The notes under the pieces are model-generated. The model did not search any database, was not told where the DNA came from, and was given only the letters and a program-made list of their open reading frames with translations. Of a DNA stretch of 64,000 nucleotides, positions 54,119 to 64,000 are shown piece by piece. The DNA comes from Calamus simplicifolius (Eukaryota > Streptophyta > Magnoliopsida > Arecales > Arecaceae), in the NCBI GenBank assembly GCA_900491605.1, contig UESW01001606.1, forward strand, positions 1 to 64,000, written 5' to 3'. A program made the position numbers and the translations under genes. How positions within the stretch are numbered: the stretch's first letter is position 1; every line of letters starts with the position of its first letter.

Positions 54119-55580
54119 GTGCAATGACAACTTATCCTCGAATGATTCCCAGCTTTAAGAAGAAATATGATTATGGAGCATTGATTTTCATCCTTACATT
54201 TAGTTTGGTTGCTGTTTCTGGAATTCGAGGCAGCCAAATAATTAAAATAGCAAGCGATCGTCTTTCATCGATATGCATGGGATTTGTGATATGTATTTTT
54301 ATAAGCCTATTTATTTTTCCCATATGGGCTGGTGATGAGCTTCATAATTCTCTGGCGACCAAGTTTGATAAGCTTGCACGTTCAATAGAAGGTTTGTTAT
54401 CAAACTTTATCTTATTAAAAATTTAGAAAAATATAATTTTATTATCAAGCATATATAATTATTTCAAGACCAAGGCATACAAAAATAGAATACAAAATAT
54501 TTAAACTACTTCGATCAATATTGTAAATCAATATTAATATAAATTTTAAAATATTAAATTTTTTCTCTATTCATTCTCTTTTTGCATGGCAAGAAAGAAG
54601 CAATATTTTAAAATTAGATACTAATTATGAATTTATGTTTTTAATGTAGAGTGTTCGGAGGATTACATAAAACCCTTGGATGAAGAAAGAGGGATCCACC
54701 TAGCTAATCCTCATGGCAGTTGCTTAGCAATCCTATCCTCCAAGTCAAATGATGAGTCCTTGGTATGTAATTTTTTATCAACTATTTGTAATTAATCCTT
54801 TAATTTTTTACCCTAATGATTTTTTTCTGTCCAATTATCTTTACGTTCCAATTGGAAGCACCGATGATCAAATTTTTGCAAACCAAATCTTCCTTCGGCT
54901 CTAACTTGCCAAAGTTGTTCATGTTTTAGGCCAACTTCGCAAAATGGGAACCATGGCATGGAAGGTATGGATTCTACTATCCTTGGAATAAATACCTACA
55001 AATAGGAGAGCTACTGCGGGAATTGGCAGCCCATGTCCTATCTCTAAGAGAATGTCTACGATCTAAAAAGCAAGTAAGAAATTATATTATTTTACTTCAT
55101 TCACATTAGTGAAAGATTGTTTTAATATGCCACCAATTTTATAAAAATCATCAATTTTATGAACTCTTTATTGTTTCATTTGAAAAATCTACCATAAACC
55201 ACCTAATTAGAGTCGCCTGATCTTATTTTTGTGATCAACCTTCACCATCATGTGCCATGATGGACATTGGAGATTACTGCAAAGCAACATGCACCCTGCT
55301 ATCAAGCACATTGAGAGAACTTGGGCACAACATCCATGACATGAAGCAGAGTCAGCAAAAGGACACAATCTTAGCAAAATTTGAGAAGACAAGGTCAGAA
55401 TTATGCTCAACAGTACTGGTGTCTAAGCTTGCAAAGCTTATTAACCAAGGTGACACTATTGGTAGTGGAGTTTCAAGCATGGGCACTGTGTTTCTATTGT
55501 TGGAGATTATTGGCAAAATAGAGGAGATTGCTAAAGAAGCCGGTCAATTAGAAAAACTTGCACATTTTGCCCATACATGA
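54119..55580 (+). pseudogene. ALMT-family gene fragment 2 (copy B)
   Basis: Exons 54,119-54,391, 54,650-54,762, 54,930-55,073 and 55,239-55,580. They are identical to copy A in all visible coding bases, including the CAA in place of CAG at the last acceptor (55,236-55,238). The first exon encodes membrane helices, and the last ends in HFAHT. The N-terminal exons are missing as in copy A. Confidence 0.85.
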
Positions 55581-56404
55581 CCCCTACCTACATGGTAAAA
55601 GGGGGAGTTAACTTGGGTTTCATATATGCATGATATTCGTAGGGCCAGATGGGATGCCAATTAAGTAAAAATTATTGGTGCTGAATATTTGTTTGTTAGA
55701 GTATCTGATGAACTTTTAAGGATCAATAAGTTTCATGTTTATAACAGTGTAATAAGCTTTTAACTTGATGTAAATAAGATGCATTGTTTAGCATCATGAA
55801 CAGTACCATATGTCGCAATCTATGATTCCATCCAAAAAAAAATGTAAGATATGTTTTATGCTCCTTGATGTCATATAAGAATCTAGAATCATCTTAATAC
55901 ATAATCAATCTGAAACTACATATATACCAATATAAACTATTATGTACTCTTTTCGTTTGAACCCTGGCATCCTCATCAGGCTAAAAGTTCAAAATCTAAA
56001 TTCAATTATAAAAGCATGAAGTATATTTACAATGTTTCCTAATTATTTACATAAATCGTGGGCTAAATTTATATCAATACTATTTGTAATAATTTAAAAT
56101 CTTATCCAAAAAAAAATTAAAAGTTATTATTTTAGGCTCCTTGATACGAAGGTATTCAACGTTTTAGTATATATTCAATGTAAAAATAAACACATGCCCC
56201 ATTGACTACCAATACTGTTTGCAGAAGTTTTATTGCAACAACAAAAAGAAACAGTAACACAATGAATAGGGGAAGCAATTGACCAAGAAATGAATATCCC
56301 GTATTAAATGCACTTTGTTCTTCCTTAATTTGTTACATGCTCTCGCGTAGCAGCCATTAAGCCTTCTATTTTGCAACAGTTCAAAAAGGTTCCAAAAACA
56401 CTAT

Positions 56405-56702
56405 GGTGTCACTCCAAACAGGACATCGATCTCCCACGGGACAACATCGATCGATCCAAAGAAGTCTTCTCCTGCCACCCACAAAAGCGATCGATCCAAA
56501 GATGTCTCCTCTTGCAACCCACAAAGCTAAATCAGTTGTGATTCCCATCGCAGGGTGTCACTCCAAACAGGACATCGATCTCCCACGGGACAACATCGAT
56601 CGATCCAAAGAAGTCTTCTCCTGCCACCCACAAAAGCGATCGATCCAAAGATGTCTCCTCTTGCAACCCACAAAGCTAAATCAGTTGTGATTCCCATCGC
56701 AG
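56405..56702 (+). repeat. 149-bp tandem repeat, two units (copy B)
   Basis: Same two units as 10,625-10,922, without visible differences. Confidence 0.93.
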
Positions 56703-58998
56703 GAACTGAAACGCCTTCCCTCGATAGGAGGAGCTGAGTCGAAGGGAGGAGCTTTCAGCTCCTCTCGATGGGATGGGAGGAGCAAAAGCATCCTTCTAAT
56801 TCTACAAAAAGCAGCCTTCTAATTTCACAAGTAGTTCGTGTTCGAGACGCCTGATGGCTCACGCACAGTGCCAAGGTTGGATTAGCCCTGGTTCTGATCT
56901 CGCTCCTCTATGTTTTTGAGGGGTAATTCTATTTGGCCTGAACATTTTGCTCAAGAGCCCTCCCATTTTGCTTTTTTTTTTTTAAACTCAATAGCCCTCC
57001 GAAATTACTCACTAGCCTCCCTAAATTTATGAAATACCTAAACTACCCCTTCCCTCTTCACCCTCCCGTGCCGCCCCTCCCTCTCTCTCCCCCCAAAATT
57101 ACTCAGTGTCCCCCCTTCCCCCGTCCTCCCTCTCTCTCCCCCAAAATTACTCAGTGTCCCCCCTTCCCCCGACTGCACTCCCCCTCGCTCTCGCTTACGG
57201 TGCCCCTCGCGCTCACGGTGTTTTCCGGTAGCGGCTTTCCCGGCGGTGACTTCCCCGGCAGGTAAGGTCTTTCTCCCTCCCTCCCTCCCTCCCTCGATCC
57301 GCCTTCTTCAATAGATTTTTTTTTTAGCCAAGCTCCCCTCCCTCCCCGGCGTCCGCATCTTGCCCATGGCTTCGCCCCGTCTCCGCCACCTCTCCCCCTC
57401 CCTCCCACCCTCCGCGATCTCTGTTCGGCCCTGGTTGGCCGAACAGAGATTCTCTGTTCAGCCTGCTGGGCCAACAGAGTCAAATTCTGTTCGGCCCTGG
57501 TTGGCCGAACAGATCGAGTGAGGGAGGGAGGGAGAAAGACCTTACCTGCTGGAAAGCCGCCGCTGGGAAGCCGCTACCGGGGAACACCGCGCGAGGGGCA
57601 CCATGAGCGAGAGCAAACGGGGGAAGGGGGGACACTGAGTTTGGGGGGAGAGAGGGAGGGGCGGCACATGAGGGTGAAGGGGAAGGGGTAGTTTAGGTAT
57701 TTCATAAATTTAGGGAGGCTAGTGAGTAATTTCGGGGGGCTACTGAGTAAAAAAAAAAGCAAAATGGAAGGGCTCTTGAGCAAAATGTGCGGGCCAAATA
57801 GAATTACCCCTCAAAAACATAGAGGAGCGAGACCAGAACCAGGGCTAATCCAACCTTTGCACTGTGCGTGAGCCATCAGGCGTCTCGAACACGAACTACT
57901 TGTGAAATTAGAAGGCTGCTTTTTGTAGAATTAGAAGGATGCTTTTGCTCCTCCCATCCCATCGAGAGGAGCTGAAAGCTCCTCCCTTCGACTCAGCTCC
58001 TCCTATCGAGGGAAGGCGTTTTCAGCCTGTGATGGGAATCACAACTGATTTAGCTTTGTGGGTTGGAGAAGGAGACATCTTTGGATCGATCGCTTTTGTG
58101 GGTGGCAGGAGAAGACTTCTTTGGATCGATTGATGTTGTCCCGTGGGAGATCGATGTCCCGTTTGGAGTGACACCATAGTGTTTTTGGAACCTTTTTGAA
58201 CGGTTGCAAAATGGAAGGCTTAGTGGCTGCTACGCGAGAGTATGTAACAAATTAAGGAAGAACAAAGTGCATTTAATACGGGATATTCATTTCTTAGTCA
58301 ATTGCTTCCACTATTCATTGTGTTACTGTTTCTTTTTGTTGTCGCAATAAAACTTCTGCAAACAGTATTTGTAGTCAATGGGGCATGTGTTTATTTTTAC
58401 ATTGAATATATACTAAAATGTTGAATACCTTCGTATCAAGAGCCTAAAATAATAACTTTTAATTAGCTTTTTTTTGGATGAGATTTTAAATTATTACAAA
58501 TAGTATTGATATAAATTTAGCCCATGATTTATGTAAATAATTAAGAAACATTGTAAATATACTTCATGCTTTTATAATTGAATTTAGATTTTGAACTTTT
58601 AGCCTGATGAGGATGCCAAGGCTCAAACGAAAAGAGTACATAATAGTTTATATTGGTATATATGTAGTTTCAGATTGATTATGTATTAAGATGATTCTAG
58701 ATTCTTATATGACATCAAGGAGCATAAAACATATCTTACATTTTTTTTTGGATGGAATCATAGATTGCGACATATGGTACTGTTCATGATGCTAAACAAT
58801 GCATCTTATTTACATCAAGTTAAAAGCTTATTACACTGTTATAAACATGAAACTTATTGATCCTTAAAAGTTCATCAGATACTCTAACAAACAAATATTC
58901 AGCACCAATAATTTTTACTTAATTGGCATCCCATCTGGCCCTACGAATATCATGCATATATGAAACCCAAGTTAACTCCCCCTTTTACCATGTAGGTA

Positions 58999-59321
58999 TT
59001 AACCATCTCCAACAGCTCAACAACTTTCAAAATAATGTTAGTTGTGAGAGTCAATGGTGTGATAAGAGATAAGGGCGATAACTCTCACATATCAATGGTG
59101 AGAATATGGGTGATGAAACAAGCTCGACGGCAATAAATTCAAACAATAGTGGTAGTTTTGCAAACTAATGAAAAGGCTGTCATATCTGTCATATCTGTTA
59201 GTAGCTGATTATTAGCTTTTTTATGCCAATTAGTTAGGATATCTCTCTTTAAATATGTAACACAACTACTCTTGTATTTGAGATCTCTGAATAAAAAAAC
59301 TCTTATTTTCTTCTGTAGGTA
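58999..59321 (+). mobile_element. 323-bp insertion in the right arm (copy B)
   Basis: Same insertion as 13,214-13,536, with GTAGGTA on both sides. Confidence 0.55.
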
Positions 59322-59325
59322 GGGG

Positions 59326-59667
59326 TCATGTATGGGCAAAACGTGCAAGATTTTCTAATTCACCAGCTTCTTTAGCAATCTCCTCTATTTTGCCAATAAT
59401 CTCCAACAAAAGAAACACAGTGCCCATGCTTGAAACTCCACTACCAATAGTGTCACCTTGGTTCATAAGCTTTGCAAGCTTAGACACAAGTACTGTTGAG
59501 CATAATTCTGACCTTGTCTTCTCAAATTTTGCTAAGATTGTGTCCTTTTGCTAACTCTGCTTCATGTCATGGATGTTGTGCCCAAGTTCTCTCAATGTGC
59601 TTGATAGCAGGGTGCATGTTGCTTTGCAGTAATCTCCAATGTCCATCATGGCACATGATGGTGAAGG
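59326..59667 (-). pseudogene. Inverted copy of ALMT2 last exon (copy B)
   Basis: Same as 13,541-13,882, with the intact CAG acceptor and the TAG in place of the Gln codon after MKQS. Confidence 0.8.
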
Positions 59668-60069
59668 CTGATCACAAAAATAAGATCAGGCGACTCTAAT
59701 TAAGTGGTTTATGGTAGATTTTTCAAATGAAACAATAAAGAGTTCATAAAATTGATGCTTTTTATAAAATTGGTGGCATATTAAAACAATCTTTCACTAA
59801 TGTGAATGAAGTAAAATAATATAATTTCTTACTTGCTTTTTAGATCGTAGACATTCTCTTAGAGATAGGACATGGGCTGCCAATTCCCGCAGCAGCTCTC
59901 CTATTTATAGGTATTTAATTAAAGAGATATTAAAAAATCTGATAATATATATTTTTAAAATTTTTATTTTAAATGAGTCTATATTAATAATATATTTTTT
60001 AATAAAAATATATTATTTTGACATAATTTTATCTTGGATTTTAATGATGAATAATGCAATGTTCCAAAT

Positions 60070-61139
60070 ATGGATGCTGGCCCCTCATGAGTTAGACCCA
60101 CAGCGTCTGTCAGGAGACGTAGAACCCAGACGCCTCAGGTTATTGAGATTTCTAAAGTTCCTGAGGTTTTTGTTGCACCATCGCCTCCAGAGGAGATAGC
60201 AGACGAGGACATCCCAGCTATGGATGTTGATGATGATGAAGCAGATGGTCCTTGTCCACGCGGTCCTGAGGATGACTCTGTCCTTAGGAGTTTCAGGACA
60301 CATATTGCAGCCTTCATCTGAAGGCAACAGGTATTTGTTCGTTGTTCTATCGTATTTTATTTAATGTATTATTTCGATGCTATTATGTATTATTCATGTT
60401 ATCCATTTATATTTCACAAGAACGGACTCCACCAAAGTGCATGAACCATGCTGCCAAAGTAGGTGAGTGGCAATGGTGGGCATCAGGGCAATCGAATAGG
60501 AGATTCAGGGATATAGTTCAGCAATCGAGTCTTCTTGAGCTAGTGCATTGCTCTTATCGGTTCGCCGATAAGATTCTTATCTCGGGCTTTGCAGAGAGAT
60601 GACAGCCCGAGATGAACACCTTCCATCTTCCCTTTGGCGAGATGAAAATCACGTTGGATGATGTTGCTGCCATATTAGGGATTAGTGTCATGGGTGCCTC
60701 AGTGTCCTTGTCTACAGATAGGATGAGTGATCGGGATGCTGAGGACCTACTAGTGCAGTTATTGGATGTATCATGGGATGACGCGCGTCAGGAGGTTCTA
60801 TCTGTCCGCGGTCAGTCTGTGAGGTTAGAGTGGCTGAAGAGTCATTTCCATGATGTATCAGATAGAGATAGCCGCCATAGGATAGACTGTACAGCACGAC
60901 CATATTTGCTTTTTTTGTTAGGGTGTACACTTTTTGTCGATAAGAGCGGGATGAGGGTGCCTATAGCTTATCTTGCTCTGCTTCGGCATTTGGATAGAGT
61001 GAGCACATATGCCTGGGGTGCGGGTGCCTTGGCTCATTTATATCGGCAGTTGGGGATTGCATCTAGGGCATCCGTTAGATAGATCAGTGGATATATGACA
61101 CTTCTCCAGGCATGGATTTATGAGCATTTTTCCTTTTGC
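60070..61139 (+). pseudogene. Plant mobile domain (PMD) gene of the MULE (copy B)
   Basis: Identical in all recognised blocks to 14,286-15,355, including the four in-frame stops, so these are genuine and precede the duplication. The GEMKITLDDVAAILGISVMG block is the best-preserved part. Confidence 0.78.
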
Positions 61140-61153
61140 ACTGGGCCAAAACA

Positions 61154-62254
61154 TTCCTACTAATATGCCATCTACATAGCAAATGTGCTACCGTAGGACC
61201 TCTGAATTGCATTCAATAGAGCCAAGTCTATCTGTGACTATCACCTCAGGCAGAGCATCATCGTCCATGACACTGCGCAATCTCTCTATAATGCCCATGT
61301 ATAGTTATCTTCTCGCTCAGAGTCCATATACACAAAAGCAATAGAAAATGTTTGATGTCACCTCGACAATCTCTAAGAGAGGAAGACGATATCTATTGGT
61401 CTTGTAAGTGCAATCCATTATCAACACACAAGGAAATGCACGTAACAATTCTATACTGCCAGGGTGTGCCCAAAACAAGTCATGCACAGCATCAGACTTA
61501 ATGCAATTCCTATGCTACTCAATATATTTACACTCAGATAATTTATCAAGAAGATGTTGCATCTGAGATCTCCTAGCAATCTCTACAGCCTTGCACCTCT
61601 GTCGTGCATTATAGATTATCTTCATTGTCGTAACATTGAGGGCATCCCTTTGCTTCAAAGTAGATAATATGTCCTTAGGCCGAACCAAACTCTTCGACAT
61701 CTCCACTAGCATTGTAGTCTCCTGCTTAGATAATCATCCCGCATATGAGTGCCCCTCAAGATGCTTTGCATCTGGATGATTGTGCACACCGCACATGACC
61801 ATTAACATTTAATCATCTGTAGTGTCCAATTTCTTTCCTCTTAAGGCAAAAGGGCATCCACACTTCTTAGTGCCACTGGCCTTGGTCTTTGATCCCTTTT
61901 CCTTGATGTGTTTACTTTTGCAAGTACCACTCCTCTCTTAAGAAAAAAACAATTCTTGGTTTCTTAACATTGTTGCCCGTATCGAATTTTTAATAATAAC
62001 GACAAATCCATTCTTCTTTCCGACTTCCCGACACCAATTACACATTTCTTCTCTACTTTTGAATATCTATAAAATAAATAGTTTATGTTAGTAGACAATT
62101 TTAAACATTGCTCTATCAAATAATACGAAAATAAATGCAATTAAATTTTACCTCGTAAGTTGTAAATTCATTTGTGTAATCCATCACACAATCAGAGCCA
62201 ATCAAGCTGCATTCGGTCGAAGCATCGTCCTACACGATCAAATAATAATTTTAA
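61154..62254 (-). pseudogene. MULE transposase with FAR1-type DNA-binding domain (copy B)
   Basis: Same as 15,370-16,470: FAR1-like zinc region, MDCTYKTNRYRLPLLEIV, LLCRWHISRNVL, with the same stops and the same tail-to-tail contact with the PMD gene. Confidence 0.8.
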
Positions 62255-62615
62255 ACCCTAATCATAATTAATCCAAAAAAATAGAGAATAAACTTTCTGT
62301 TCGGCCACTCAGGGCCGAACAGAAGATAGGTTCGGCCCACCAGGGCCAAACATGTTGACATTGTTCGGCCCTGTGTGGCCGAACAGAGCTTACCAGTTCG
62401 GCCACACAGGGCCGAACAACGCACGAACCGAAAAAAAAATAGACGACGGAAATATAAACTAACATTTGTGACCGTAGAACCTTCAAAAATTACTAGTTGC
62501 ATGTCCATTGCTCGATTATAGGTTGAAATCGCTTCAATCAACCTTCAAACAGATGATCAAAGGATGATCCGGAGTGAGGAAGGCAAGAGGAGGGGCAGGG
62601 GAGGGGAGAGGGGCT

Positions 62616-62646
<31 letters not shown>
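62616..62646 (+). repeat. Poly-G run, 31 bases (copy B)
   Basis: Counterpart of the 25-base run in copy A. The length difference is one of the few between the copies in this part. Confidence 0.95.
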
Positions 62647-62788
62647 CTGTTTGGACGTTGGGGGGCTATTGAGTAAGGAGGGGTATTTTGGTTCAAAAAT
62701 TTTAGGAGCAAATATGCCATTTTTTTAAATTGGCGTGGAGGGCTCCTGAGCAAAACAGGCGGGCCAAATAGAATTTTCCATTTTTGAG

Positions 62789-63954
62789 GCGGTCCATGAC
62801 CGACTTGGCGACAACGCCATCTGGCCGGTCCCCAAGTAAACTTGGAAGACAAATAAGAGCTCTGTTGATGATAATGATATCATCTTTTTTTTTTTAAATT
62901 TCTCTTTCTTTACGGATGGATTTTGAAGTGCACAAAACCACACCTATATACTTTTGCTGCTAAAACTTCTAAAATTTTTGTTTAGTCTAGTCAATTTTTT
63001 TTCTCTCATTGATTTATGAGAAGAAACAAGAAATAGAAACATCACCAAAAGATTCTATGTTATGGAATAAAAAAAATTACTAATCCTTGATTAGGATAAG
63101 AGTATACTGACTAATCTTACCTTGAACTTTGTAATGTCATCTTGTTGATGATGAATTCTAGCTTTAAAAAAATTTGGTAAAGTCATCCACATGATGAATT
63201 CTAGCTAAGCTGAAGTGCACTACCCTTAGAATCACCCACATCTATAACGAGAATTGAGGCTATTTATCATCATCAGAAAAAACACACCTATAACGAGAAT
63301 TGAGGCTATTTATCATCATCATAACGTTTAAAAAGATATTATACTAATATCAATATTTTCAATTATGGGATTTACTATCCCAAGGAAAAATATTATAAGA
63401 TGATTTTTGAGTGATTAAAATTAAACCAATTTAAAATCAAATACAAGCAATCAAGAATGATAGAGCCAATATATATAATTGATCAATAAGAAATCAATAC
63501 ATTCCCATTCTATTTATTTAATATCCTTTTGATCCGCTAATCCATCTTTATTCCACAGCCAGTTCCGTAGTAAATTGATCAATTCGTTATAGGATTTGTT
63601 CCGCAATTCATTAGATAATTTTTAATTTTTAAAAAAATAAAAATTTGTTCATTTTAAATTGGTTTCCTCTAATATTTTATTTTAAATCACACACAACAGA
63701 TAAATAACACATCAAAACAAATGACATATTATATTAGAAATTACATTAATAAATATTTATATATTATAAAGATAATAGCATGAGATAGATATATTTCATT
63801 TAATCAATAATTTTACAATAATCAAAAGTTAAAATCACTCCAAAACTATGACTAATCATACATGTGGCATTGAGTTCATTTAAAACATAATAATAAATTG
63901 CAATAGCAATGATAAATTTAATTTTTATCATAATTTGTGCATGCATGTCACACA
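62789..63954. other. AT-rich spacer between MULE and hAT (copy B)
   Basis: Counterpart of 17,000-18,169. It contains the 47-bp tandem repeat (about 63,239-63,320) and ends with the hAT target site GTCACACA (63,947-63,954). Confidence 0.75.
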
Positions 63955-64000
63955 TAGAGGTAGGCACTGGGCCGTGCCGCCCATAGCACGGCACGGCCAG
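63955..64000. mobile_element. hAT element, first bases (copy B)
   Basis: The first 46 bases of the hAT element described at 18,170-20,214, starting TAGAGGTAGGCACTGGGCC and cut by the window end. The hAT was therefore inserted before the A/B duplication, if that duplication is real. Confidence 0.8.

Larger units (their letters stand above)
54989..59917. repeat. Large inverted repeat folding ALMT2 onto itself (copy B)
   Basis: Left arm 54,989-57,299, right arm 57,512-59,917, with a TTCGGCC-hairpin spacer between. Differences from copy A are confined to a GC-rich stretch near 57,060-57,180 and a few bases in the hairpins. Confidence 0.93.
56921..62779. mobile_element. Mutator-like element (MULE) with PMD gene (copy B)
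   Basis: Counterpart of 11,141-16,990. Ends are GGGTAATTCTATTTGGCC and GGGCCAAATAGAATTTTCC, with flanks GTTTTTGAG (56,912-56,920) and ATTTTTGAG (62,780-62,788), the same one-mismatch 9-bp duplication as in copy A. Confidence 0.75.
45652..64000 (+). repeat. Segmental duplication, copy B
   Basis: This is the second copy of 1-18,215. It is the better reference for the unit because its left part lacks the many single-base gaps of copy A. Homology starts inside the CACTA element, whose left end (44,687) lies only on this side because copy A is cut by the window start. It runs to the window end, inside the first bases of a hAT element. Boundaries on both sides are therefore window limits, not natural junctions. 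Confidence 0.97.

Overview
The window is plant nuclear DNA, probably from a monocot (a palm-like genome is my inference, not shown). It is AT-rich and intron-bearing. Every recognisable host gene in it is a fragment or a broken copy, and transposable elements make up most of the sequence. I see no bacterial, organellar or CRISPR features and no fully intact host gene.

Layout. Copy A (1-18,215) is repeated in direct orientation as copy B (about 45,652-64,000), at an offset of 45.65-45.79 kb. In order, each copy contains: a CACTA transposon with a captured GDT1/UPF0016-like exon (only its 3' part in copy A); ALMT fragment 1 (aluminium-activated malate transporter family) followed by an inserted block that carries an inverted copy of its last exon; ALMT fragment 2, with four exons; a 4.9 kb inverted repeat that folds ALMT2 back on itself; and a MULE (Mutator-like element) with a plant-mobile-domain (PMD) gene and a FAR1-type transposase on opposite strands. 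The left end of a hAT element follows; this hAT is complete only after copy A (18,170-20,214). About 27.4 kb lies between the copies. It holds AT-rich spacer, a reversed LTR-gag fragment of a Ty3/gypsy element (22.9-24.7 kb), a truncated Tat-lineage gypsy with an antisense extra ORF and an 800-bp 3' LTR (24.7-33.96 kb), a broken prolyl-oligopeptidase-like gene (34.4-44.2 kb) and an antisense Tork-like Copia element inside that gene (38.3-44.1 kb).

Most notable. (1) The A/B duplication is almost perfect from about 7 kb onward, but the first 6-7 kb of copy A are full of one-base deletions. That looks like unpolished contig-end sequence, so an assembly artefact must be excluded before the duplication is believed. 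(2) Both ALMT paralogues carry an inverted copy of their own last exon beside or inside a transposon, with different breakpoints and different transposons. This suggests repeated aberrant transposition or template switching, and it yields natural long-hairpin loci that could make small RNAs against ALMT genes. (3) The MULE, hAT and CACTA elements can be delimited by inferred termini and target-site duplications. (4) Nonsense codons in the transposon genes are mostly C-to-T type, as expected for decay of methylated DNA.

Nothing here forms a working pathway. The transporter and peptidase pieces are relics, and the elements are mostly inactive by visible mutations.
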